From positions 1 to 6,419 of the forward strand of contig JAPUHZ010000343.1 in the NCBI GenBank assembly GCA_027297485.1: a stretch of DNA of 6,419 bases, given 5' to 3'. A program made the translations under genes and the position numbers. The notes below the pieces were generated by a model, which was not told the DNA's origin, did no database searches, and saw only the letters and a list, made by a program, of their open reading frames with translations. Below, piece after piece: positions 1 through 5,999 of this stretch. Numbering within the stretch: position 1 is the first letter of the stretch; the number at the start of each line of letters is the position of its first letter. The stretch is from Deltaproteobacteria bacterium. Its GTDB lineage: Bacteria > Desulfobacterota_B > Binatia > UBA9968.

Positions 1-1
1 G

Positions 2-61
2 AACACCCAAAAACTCATCATTGCCCAGGACGCCCTTGGCTACAGAAAAGCAAACCGGTAA
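2..61 (+). other. Possible 3' end of a plus-strand gene cut by the window edge
   Basis: Reading the plus strand from base 2 gives 19 sense codons (ending LGYRKANR) and a TAA at 59-61. The peptide looks protein-like, and a gene ending here would converge on cobQ. However, a second plus frame is also open from the edge to a stop at 153-155, and 19 codons are too few to identify anything. No function is proposed. The rest of 62-146 shows no gene I can support on either strand. Confidence 0.17.
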
Positions 62-146
62 AAACACAAATCAACTTAACGATAGAGACCTCATTCCATG
101 TCGTTTGGTTATGAGTGCACGGTCGGATCAAAGACTGAAAATTTTC

Positions 147-166
147 ACCCGATAAGCATATCGGGT
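147..166 (-). terminator. Candidate hairpin terminator after cobQ
   Basis: A perfect 8-base inverted repeat (ACCCGATA and TATCGGGT) encloses a 4-base loop. It starts 8 bases beyond the cobQ stop codon. On the minus-strand transcript the stem is followed by GAAAATTTTC, so there is only a short U run a few bases away rather than a classic U tract directly after the stem. The position at the end of the last gene favours a transcript-end role. The weak tail means it could instead be an RNA-stabilising 3' hairpin, or it could serve converging transcripts from both sides. Confidence 0.4.
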
Positions 167-174
167 TAGCTCCC

Positions 175-1512
175 TTATACAGCGTGCATCTTAGTGCCTT
201 TGAGACCAACCGTCCGATAAATGAGCTCCATGTCTAGACTGCCACGGACCAAGGCTGCCAGACGATCGTACTGCTCATCCTTGGAGAACACCTTGCCTGC
301 CGGGTGAAATGTGAGTCCCTTCCTCGCGGCCAACTCGGTCAGAATGGAGCGCCTGAACTCCTCATTGTGGAAAATGGCATGTAGGTAAGTTCCCAGCACA
401 TTTCCGCTGTGACTTAAGGAGCCATCCATGTCCCGGCAGGGTCTCCGAGACCGCTCGTCGATGCAAAAGGGGGCCGCCATGTTTTTCCCGGTAGTCTGCG
501 CCATATGAATCTCATAGCCCTTTATAGAAAGACCCGCTGCGCCTTGCAGGAGTCCCATCCCGGATATTACGTGGGCTCGCACCTGATGGGTTGATTTGAC
601 AGGAAAAAAGGTGGTGGTTACGGGCAACAATCCAAGGCCTGCAGTCTGGGGCCGAGCACTTTCCACATGCCCTGGATCGAGGATCATCTGGCCCAGCATC
701 TGATAGCCTCCGCATATGCCGATGACAGGCGTGTCTCTCTCTGCTCGGTGAATGATCTTCTGCGCCAGACCCGTGCTTCTGATGGTGGCCAGGTCGGCCA
801 TGGTACTCTTAGTTCCGGGCAGAATAATCAGATCAGGTTCTCCAAGGGCATCGTCGTGCTCCACGTAGCGCAGCCGGACACCGTTTTCTAGTTCCAGCGG
901 GTCGAAGTCATCGAAATTGGAGATGTGAGGCAGGCCGACTACGGCAATGTCGAGAACATAATCGCTCCTGGCCTTCATCGCGCGCCGTCTCTCCAGGGAG
1001 ACCGAGTCCTCCTCGGCAATATGGATGTCATGATAGTAGGGTATGACCCCCGCCACGGGCACTCTGGTCCGATCTTCCAGCCACTTGAGACCAGGCCTGA
1101 GAAGAGAAAGATCGCCCCGGAACTTGTTGATCACGAAGGCCTTGATCAAAGCTCGCTCATGCGGCTCTAGAAGTTCCAAAGTCCCTACCAGGGAGGCGAA
1201 TATGCCTCCGCGGTCGATATCAGCCGCCAGGAGCACAGGCGCTTGACAATACAGGGCCACCCGCATGTTGACCATATCTCGCTCTTTTAGGTTCACCTCA
1301 GCAGGGCTTCCTGCCCCCTCTATAAGGACCACATCGTACTGAGCCGAGAGACTGTCCAGGGACTCGGTTATCACTTTCCATAGCTGCTCCCGAAGAGCAT
1401 AGTAATCTCTCGCCGGCATATTTCCCAAGGGCTTTCCCTTCACCACTACCTGAGAACAGTTATCGGCTTCGGGTTTGAGTAGAATGGGGTTCATCGCTAC
1501 TGTCGGCTCCAC
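175..1512 (-). CDS. cobQ: CobQ C-terminal piece (most of cobyric acid synthase)
   Basis: This is the open part of cobQ after the internal stop, 445 codons if it starts at the GTG at 1510-1512. It begins at the conserved EPTVAMNPILLKPE segment and contains the rest of the synthetase domain and the entire glutamine amidotransferase domain, with Cys267 and His378 in this numbering. It lacks the P-loop, so alone it should not bind ATP normally. A GAGG motif lies 8 bases before the GTG, so reinitiation after the TAA is mechanically possible. That motif falls inside ordinary cobQ coding sequence (the A-E-A codons), so it may be chance. The preserved codon structure over all 445 codons shows no further decay. 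Confidence 0.7.
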   Translation of the reverse strand: MEPTVAMNPILLKPEADNCSQVVVKGKPLGNMPARDYYALREQLWKVITESLDSLSAQYDVVLIEGAGSPAEVNLKERDMVNMRVALYCQAPVLLAADIDRGGIFASLVGTLELLEPHERALIKAFVINKFRGDLSLLRPGLKWLEDRTRVPVAGVIPYYHDIHIAEEDSVSLERRRAMKARSDYVLDIAVVGLPHISNFDDFDPLELENGVRLRYVEHDDALGEPDLIILPGTKSTMADLATIRSTGLAQKIIHRAERDTPVIGICGGYQMLGQMILDPGHVESARPQTAGLGLLPVTTTFFPVKSTHQVRAHVISGMGLLQGAAGLSIKGYEIHMAQTTGKNMAAPFCIDERSRRPCRDMDGSLSHSGNVLGTYLHAIFHNEEFRRSILTELAARKGLTFHPAGKVFSKDEQYDRLAALVRGSLDMELIYRTVGLKGTKMHAV

Positions 1513-1520
1513 GCCGCAGG

Positions 1521-1524
1521 CCTC
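1521..1524 (-). promoter_or_regulatory. Possible internal ribosome-binding site inside cobQ
   Basis: On the minus strand this reads GAGG, followed by 8 bases and a GTG (1510-1512) in the cobQ frame, and it lies 3 bases after the internal TAA. It could allow ribosomes ending at the TAA to restart. It is also fully explained as normal coding sequence, so its use is unproven. Confidence 0.25.
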
Positions 1525-1527
1525 GGC

Positions 1528-1716
1528 TTAGACCACTTGGGCCCGTCCTATCTCGCCCCCGTCGCGCGTAACAAAAGAGTTGAGCGACATGTTCTGCGCC
1601 TTGAACGGGGCCACGTTCCATCCGTCTTGTCTGAGGATGCGGCATAGAGCAGTGACTAAGATGCTCTTGCCTACTGAGGAGGCAGTGCCTTGAATCATCA
1701 ACGTCTTGGCTGGCAT
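1528..1716 (-). CDS. cobQ: CobQ N-terminal fragment with ATP-binding P-loop (truncated)
   Basis: This is a 62-residue open frame from the ATG at 1714-1716 to the internal TAA. It is the true start of cobQ: the first residues [10 protein letters not shown], the P-loop GTASSVGKS and the [10 protein letters not shown] segment match the family N-terminus. The ATG lies 21 bases after the cobB stop. No good Shine-Dalgarno motif is seen at normal spacing (a GGACAG lies too far upstream), so translation may be coupled to cobB. As a free peptide it holds the nucleotide loop but neither the rest of the synthetase fold nor the glutaminase. It would be inactive unless it pairs with the downstream piece or the stop is read through. 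Confidence 0.65.
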   Translation of the reverse strand: MPAKTLMIQGTASSVGKSILVTALCRILRQDGWNVAPFKAQNMSLNSFVTRDGGEIGRAQVV

Positions 1717-1737
1717 AAGCGAAATTGGTGCTGTCCG

Positions 1738-3111
1738 TTACTTGACACTCGTAGTTTTCCACCGGGCGCAGAAGTCTACGAATGCTGGCGCTAGGCTTCT
1801 CTTGCTCCCCATGTGTAGGTGGATATAAGAAGCTAGCGTATTCTTGACGCGAAACCCCTCCTTGCGACCTGTTTGGTCCAGCACTTGGTAGGCGGCCGGA
1901 CCTTGCGGCTCTCCTTCCAAAACTGAAAGATGGAACTCATGCCCCCTCACTTTTTCACCCCCGCTCATTAAAGGGTTATCACCCAAGGCACATACGGTCC
2001 GGTAGCCAAGAGTAAGTCGAGTTCCCTTCATAGAGGAGCGACAAGAAAGTACCCTCGCCATGGGGTGTTTATTGCCCTGCGAGTCCTCAATGCTCTCTCC
2101 CAGGACCATTAGCCCCCCGCATTCGCCATAGATGGGCAGACCCCTTTGAGCCGCCTCCCGAATAGAGCGGAGCATTGAACTGTTTTCAGATAGCTCCCGC
2201 GCATAGAGCTCGGGAAAGCCGCCTCCGATGTACAGCCCGCCAACCCCCGCCGGCAGTTCAGAGTCTTCCAAGAGGCTTAAGGGGACGATCTCCGCACCCC
2301 ATTCCTCTAGTAGGTCAAGTGAATCTGCGTAATAGAAGTTAAAGGCCTTGTCGAGAGCGACGGCGATGGCCACTTTCTTAGGTACGGGAGCATCGGTAAA
2401 GACCAGGGGAGCTTTCTGAACGGATAAATGAACAAGCTCGGACAAGCGTACAACCCCATTGAGATCGATACTACGCTCCACCTGCTCCGTCAGCCGGTCA
2501 AAAAACTCGAGCGCGATCTTCCCTTCCATCGTTGGGATCAACCCTAGATGGCGCTCTGGTAGAACAAAGTCATGCCTCCTAGGGAGATAGCCCAGCAAGG
2601 GCACTCCGACTTTTTCCAGGGAAGGCTTGATGAACTCCAGATGCTTCTCTCCGGCAATGCCGTTCAATACACCACCCACCAGGTTGAGTTGTGGGTCGAA
2701 GTTCTTGAAACCTAACACGGTAGCTCCTACGCTGCGGGCCGCCGCAGAGGCATCTACTACCAAGATTACTGGTAGGCCAAGAAGTTTTGCAACCTGAGCT
2801 GTGCTGCCCTGCTCATCCTCCCCTCGAAACCCGTCGTACAGCCCCATGACCCCTTCTACCACCGCAATGTCTTTACCTTTCATGGCCCGGTGAAATAGCT
2901 CCACAATCACAGCCTGCTCCAGAAGCCAGCTGTCCAAATTACGGGAGGAGAGGCCACAGGCTGCCTGATGATAAGAAGGATCGATGTAATCAGGGCCTAC
3001 CTTAAAGGGTTGGACTTTGTAGCCCCTCCGGCACAAGGCCGCCATAATCCCTATCGCCACGGTAGTCTTCCCCACGCCGCTATGAGTTCCGGCGACGACA
3101 AAGCCCTTCAT
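1738..3111 (-). CDS. cobB: Cobyrinic acid a,c-diamide synthase
   Basis: CobB (CbiA in the anaerobic pathway) is a cytoplasmic enzyme that amidates the a and c side chains of cobyrinic acid, or hydrogenobyrinic acid in the aerobic route, using ATP and glutamine. The 457-residue length is normal. The N-terminal synthetase domain starts at once with the P-loop GTHSGVGKTT (8-17), then PFKVGPDYIDP (35-45), SRNLDSWLL (56-64), VEGVMGLYDG (85-94) and LPERHLGL (184-191). The linker and C-terminal glutamine amidotransferase domain show AFNFYYADSL (256-265), YIGGGFPELYA (294-304), YGECGG with nucleophile Cys331, GHEFH (390-394) and YIHLH (429-433) with the likely catalytic His. The ATG at 3109-3111 is chosen because the P-loop follows at the family's usual distance. 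Its upstream motif is weak (GAAGAGACC). It lies 40 bases after btuD and 21 before cobQ, the enzyme of the following amidations. The sequence does not show which of the two pathway variants applies. Sampled blocks are G+C richer than in btuD. Confidence 0.96.
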   Translation of the reverse strand: MKGFVVAGTHSGVGKTTVAIGIMAALCRRGYKVQPFKVGPDYIDPSYHQAACGLSSRNLDSWLLEQAVIVELFHRAMKGKDIAVVEGVMGLYDGFRGEDEQGSTAQVAKLLGLPVILVVDASAAARSVGATVLGFKNFDPQLNLVGGVLNGIAGEKHLEFIKPSLEKVGVPLLGYLPRRHDFVLPERHLGLIPTMEGKIALEFFDRLTEQVERSIDLNGVVRLSELVHLSVQKAPLVFTDAPVPKKVAIAVALDKAFNFYYADSLDLLEEWGAEIVPLSLLEDSELPAGVGGLYIGGGFPELYARELSENSSMLRSIREAAQRGLPIYGECGGLMVLGESIEDSQGNKHPMARVLSCRSSMKGTRLTLGYRTVCALGDNPLMSGGEKVRGHEFHLSVLEGEPQGPAAYQVLDQTGRKEGFRVKNTLASYIHLHMGSKRSLAPAFVDFCARWKTTSVK

Positions 3112-3151
3112 ATTATTTGAGGTCTCTTCATACAGCTGTTCGCATTTGAAT

Positions 3152-3943
3152 CTATGGCCGAGGCTTTCGTAGAAAAAAATAGAGGACGTCGCTTTCGGAA
3201 TCTTTGCTTGCTACGACTTTGACGCCGAAAGTTTCTTTTACGCTTTTTTCGTTTAAGACCTCTCCCACTTTTCCAAAGGCCTGTAATTGTCCTGATTTAA
3301 GAAGCGTAACCTTATCCGCAAAGAGAGAGACTAAATTAAGGTCGTGAGATACCGTCACGACCGTTAATTTTTTCTCTTTGCATAGCTCCTTTAATGTCTT
3401 TAGGATTTCGAGCTGGAAGAAAATATCTAGATGGGCCGTCGGTTCATCCAATAATAGAAGGCACGAGCTTTGAGCTAACGCCCTTGCGACTAAGACCTTT
3501 TGTTTCTCTCCTCCACTCATGCTGGTGAACTTTCTGTCCTTTAAGGAGAGGGTGTCCGTAAGTCGGAGCGCGTTTTCTATTGCTAGTCGATCTTGCTCTA
3601 CAGGTTTGACGCGGCTTGAATACGGGTACCTGCCCAAAGAGACCAGCTCCTTGGTGGTGAGAGGAAAGGTCAAAAGGGGTTCCTGAGAAACGTAAGCGAT
3701 CCTTTGCGCCTTTTCCTTGGAAGGATAGGAGAGAACAGGTTTTCCCTGAAGGAACACCTCTCCCTTGGTTGGACAGAGCAACCCCAAGATAATTTTTAAG
3801 AGCGTTGTCTTGCCGGAACCGTTGGGGCCGATGAGGGATATGAACTCTCCGGCTTCAACAGAGAGAGTTATGTTTTTCAGGACTAAGGAGTCCCCATAGG
3901 AAAAAGAGACATTGACGATCTCTAGAAACGTTTCCTTCAACAT
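3152..3943 (-). CDS. btuD: Corrinoid ABC importer ATP-binding protein (BtuD-like)
   Basis: This is the cytoplasmic ATPase of a type II ABC importer of the FecCDE/BtuCD family; two copies would drive uptake through BtuC. Its 263 residues are typical. All nucleotide-binding elements are intact: Walker A GPNGSGKTT (39-47), Q-loop Gln87 in YVSQEP, signature MSGGEKQK (142-149) with Ser143, Walker B LLLLDEP (162-168) with catalytic Glu167, D-loop around HLD (171-173) and switch His200 in VSHD. The LGRYPY stretch (103-108) after the Q-loop is characteristic of cobalamin, haem and ferric-siderophore importers. The ATG lies 4 bases after the btuC TAA with no strong ribosome-binding motif, suggesting coupling to btuC. 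Cobalamin or another corrinoid as substrate is inferred from cobB and cobQ next door; the family alone does not separate it from haem or siderophores. Confidence 0.93.
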   Translation of the reverse strand: MLKETFLEIVNVSFSYGDSLVLKNITLSVEAGEFISLIGPNGSGKTTLLKIILGLLCPTKGEVFLQGKPVLSYPSKEKAQRIAYVSQEPLLTFPLTTKELVSLGRYPYSSRVKPVEQDRLAIENALRLTDTLSLKDRKFTSMSGGEKQKVLVARALAQSSCLLLLDEPTAHLDIFFQLEILKTLKELCKEKKLTVVTVSHDLNLVSLFADKVTLLKSGQLQAFGKVGEVLNEKSVKETFGVKVVASKDSESDVLYFFLRKPRP

Positions 3944-3947
3944 TGGC

Positions 3948-4973
3948 TTACAGTTGATAGTCCCATTTTTCTTTTTTCAATAAGAAGAGGAAAAAAGGGA
4001 CCCCGCAGAGGGAAGTCACGACTCCAACTGGGATCTCGGAGGGCGCAAGGACAACCTTTGCGATAGTATCGCAAAGAGTCAAAAAAGCCCCTCCGGCAAA
4101 AAAAGTCATAGGGAGTAAAGTCCGGTGATCAGCCCCGACCAGTAGGCGGATCATGTGGGGGACAATGAGTCCCACAAACCCGATCAGACCGGCAACAGAA
4201 ACAGAAACCGACGTTAAAAACGCGGCTAATACGGCATAAATTCCTTGGACAAACTTCACCCTCACTCCACTGCTCTGTGCCATTTCCTCTCCCAATAACA
4301 TAACGTTCAGTTCCCTCGAATAATAAAAAGAAGCCCCGACGGCCAGCGGGACAAAAATCGAAACCACTAAAGTCGTTTCCCAGGTTGAAGAGGAGAATCC
4401 GCCCATGAAAAAGAAAATGAGGGCTCTTAATTCCTCGCCAGCCATAATCATGAGGATGGCCACCAAAGAAGAAAAGAACAAACCTATTCCTAAACCAGAT
4501 AGGAGGAGGCGGAAGACGGAGATGTGACCGTTCTGAGAGGCAAAGTAAAAGACCAGGACCAGGGCCAGCAGGGAACCCGAAAAGGAAAAAAAGCTTACCC
4601 CTGTGAGCATGGCTATGGGGGAGGTAAACCCCAACACGAGGGCTGCTGCGGCACCCAAGGAAGCGCCGGAAGAAATTCCCAGGATATAGCTATCGGCTAA
4701 GGGGTTGCGGAAAAGCCCTTGAAAAATCGCGCCTGAGAGTGCCAGCCCGCCCCCTACGAAAAAAGAGGAAAGTGCCCGAGGCAATCTAAGCTCAAAAAGA
4801 ATCACCTTATCTACAGGGGACAACGTAAAAAAGGATAAACTCACAGGCCCTGTGCCAAGGGCCAAGGCAAAAGCTATAAAAAGAAAAGCTAGAATGACAA
4901 GCCAGCCCCACAAGGCACGCGTCATATCACGACCTTGCCAGTCGTCTTTAACCTGAGTCTCTGGTGTGATCAT
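3948..4973 (-). CDS. btuC: Corrinoid ABC importer permease (BtuC-like, FecCD family)
   Basis: This is the inner-membrane permease of the importer, expected to act as a homodimer that receives substrate from BtuF and is powered by BtuD. The 341 residues are very hydrophobic, with about ten membrane segments, the first near 21-41 and the last near 316-333. FecCD signatures are clear: LSGAIFQGLFRNPLADSY (79-96) followed by ILGISSGA (97-104), GLIGFVGLIVPHMIRLLVG (262-280) containing the loop that contacts the ATPase, and EIPVGVVTSLCGVPFF (313-328). The chosen ATG (4971-4973) lies 21 bases after btuF with a weak AGAAG upstream. A second in-frame ATG at codon 17 (4923-4925) has AAGG at good spacing and would still keep every membrane segment, so the protein may be 325 residues. 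Substrate is inferred from context. Confidence 0.93.
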   Translation of the reverse strand: MITPETQVKDDWQGRDMTRALWGWLVILAFLFIAFALALGTGPVSLSFFTLSPVDKVILFELRLPRALSSFFVGGGLALSGAIFQGLFRNPLADSYILGISSGASLGAAAALVLGFTSPIAMLTGVSFFSFSGSLLALVLVFYFASQNGHISVFRLLLSGLGIGLFFSSLVAILMIMAGEELRALIFFFMGGFSSSTWETTLVVSIFVPLAVGASFYYSRELNVMLLGEEMAQSSGVRVKFVQGIYAVLAAFLTSVSVSVAGLIGFVGLIVPHMIRLLVGADHRTLLPMTFFAGGAFLTLCDTIAKVVLAPSEIPVGVVTSLCGVPFFLFLLKKEKWDYQL

Positions 4974-4994
4974 GGGATTCTTCTTTGGGGTTCT

Positions 4995-5927
4995 TTACGA
5001 AAGGTTGCTTTCAAAAAGACATGCATGAATTCTCTTCACTCCCTCTATGAATTGGATGGTCGGCCTCAGATAGGCTCTGTCTATAAAGCAGAGATGCCTC
5101 TTTCTTATACCGTCAATCAGTCTCCAGGCCGGGAGTGTCAGAATTCTTTTAACCGCTTCTTTCTGATTTTCAGTGAAAATTAAAACCTCCGGGTTTCGCT
5201 GGATAATCCATTCCACATTGACTTTTCCCGAATTAAAAAGCATGTCCGAAAAGATGTTGGTCCCTCCTGCTAGGGAAAGGAGTGTCTGCGGAAAGGAGTC
5301 CCTTCCAATGGTGATGATGGGATCATGCCAGGTTTGGATGTAAACCCTTTTTTTTGTCTTGCCTCTTGTGCTTTTAGCCAGCTCTCTTAATCCATCCTCA
5401 ACTCCCTTGAGGATTTTCTCCGCTTTGGCCTTGCGATTCAGAATTTTCCCCAGAAGCAAAAAATTCCTCTTGATTGCGTCGATGTCATCAGGCCAGAGAC
5501 TGAGGACGGGATAGCCCATTTTTTTTAGAGGTAAAACAACTCTCTGCTGGCTCGGGCCATTGGACAGAATGAGATCGGGCCCGATCTTTACTATACTTTC
5601 TAAACTCAGATCGAACCCCCCTCCTATAATCTTTATCTTTTTTTCCCTTACTCTTGTGACCAACTCTTCAGGAAAGCGGTTGAATCGGGTGGCTCCTTTA
5701 AGCCGGCTGCAGTCCAGAAGGCAGACCATCTCCGAGTTGGTCGGGACCAGCGAGACAATCTTTTTCACCTCTCTCTTTATTCTTACCCGATGTCCGAGGT
5801 CGTCGATCACAATCCTATCGACTTCTTGGGGCGATGGGGAACAACTCAGGAATACCATGAGCGATACAAAATGAGACCAGAAGACAAGGGGGTTATCTAA
5901 AAACTTTATCGTCTTAAAATTTTCCAA
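4995..5927 (-). CDS. btuF: Corrinoid-binding protein of ABC importer (BtuF-like, probable lipoprotein)
   Basis: This class III periplasmic binding protein would carry the corrinoid to BtuC. It has 310 residues: a short basic start (Lys5, Lys8), a hydrophobic stretch around 14-28 and Cys29 in VFLSC, which resembles a lipobox with an atypical Phe at -3, so membrane anchoring is probable but not certain. The mature part opens with IDDLGHRVRI and VSLVPTNSEM (58-67). Lobe 1 has IIGGGFDLSLE (100-110) and IGPDLILSNGPS (115-126). A long linking helix follows, then lobe 2 with WHDPIITIGRDSF (200-212), LAGGTNIFSD (219-228) and VEWIIQRNPEVLIF (238-251). Glu66 and Glu239 sit where the family places the acidic residues that dock on permease arginines. 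The start is TTG: an in-frame TGA lies seven codons upstream, no ATG comes before the signal region, and GAGGA precedes the TTG. Corrinoid rather than haem or siderophore is inferred from cobB and cobQ downstream. Confidence 0.9.
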   Translation of the reverse strand: MENFKTIKFLDNPLVFWSHFVSLMVFLSCSPSPQEVDRIVIDDLGHRVRIKREVKKIVSLVPTNSEMVCLLDCSRLKGATRFNRFPEELVTRVREKKIKIIGGGFDLSLESIVKIGPDLILSNGPSQQRVVLPLKKMGYPVLSLWPDDIDAIKRNFLLLGKILNRKAKAEKILKGVEDGLRELAKSTRGKTKKRVYIQTWHDPIITIGRDSFPQTLLSLAGGTNIFSDMLFNSGKVNVEWIIQRNPEVLIFTENQKEAVKRILTLPAWRLIDGIRKRHLCFIDRAYLRPTIQFIEGVKRIHACLFESNLS

Positions 5928-5931
5928 AGGT

Positions 5932-5936
5932 TCCTC
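5932..5936 (-). promoter_or_regulatory. Ribosome-binding site fixing the TTG start of btuF
   Basis: On the minus strand this reads GAGGA, ending 4 bases before the TTG at 5925-5927. It is the only good Shine-Dalgarno motif at working distance from an in-frame start codon, since the frame is closed by TGA at 5946-5948. A short inverted repeat (CATGA/TCATG, 5938-5950) directly precedes it and could slightly affect access. Confidence 0.6.
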
Positions 5937-5999
5937 GCATGACCATCATGACTGAGCCGACTTAACCCCGATCTGTCGCTCCTTCTAATCTCGATAGTT

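Larger units (their letters stand above)
175..1716 (-). pseudogene. cobQ: Cobyric acid synthase gene interrupted by one in-frame stop codon
   Basis: CobQ/CbiP is a cytoplasmic enzyme that uses ATP and glutamine to amidate the b, d, e and g side chains of (adenosyl)cobyrinic acid a,c-diamide, giving cobyric acid. Read through, this frame has 513 codons plus the final TAA, about the usual family length. An N-terminal dethiobiotin-synthetase-like ATP-binding domain carries the P-loop GTASSVGKS at residues 10-18, then [12 protein letters not shown]. The middle has the family signature IEGAGSPAEVNL near residues 132-143. The C-terminal class I glutamine amidotransferase domain has GICGGYQML with the likely nucleophile Cys335, then GYEIHM near 400 and a His at 446. 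Codon 63 is TAA (1528-1530), where relatives read Gln in GRAQVVQA. The frame is kept on both sides, with no insertion or deletion. TAA is the normal stop of cobB, btuC, btuF and the receptor here, so code reassignment is unlikely. A recent nonsense mutation or sequence error explains it most simply. Confidence 0.85.

Noticed and set aside
18..209. A 63-codon minus-strand frame overlapping the end of cobQ and the candidate hairpin
   Set aside because: It runs out of frame through the conserved cobQ 3' end, starts without a good ribosome-binding motif and has no protein-like features.
667..1246. Plus-strand open frames opposite cobQ
   Set aside because: They are antisense to a well-conserved coding region and their peptides show no family motifs; their openness follows from the codon use of cobQ.
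1528..1530. Stop codon reassignment (TAA read as Gln) as a genome-wide code change
   Set aside because: Five other genes or gene ends here (cobB, cobQ, btuC, btuF, receptor) finish at TAA exactly where the families end, so TAA works as a stop in this organism.
1460..1762. A 100-codon minus-strand frame spanning the cobQ 5' end and the cobB-cobQ gap
   Set aside because: It is out of frame with cobQ, whose P-loop and family residues are read in the other frame over the same bases; its peptide has no recognisable pattern.
5560..5874. A 104-codon plus-strand frame opposite btuF
   Set aside because: It is antisense to the conserved first lobe of btuF and has no supporting motif or neighbour.
5928..5999. 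Cobalamin riboswitch in the gap before btuF
   Set aside because: The gap is only 72 bases, far shorter than a cobalamin riboswitch, and I see no conserved B12-box-like core in it.
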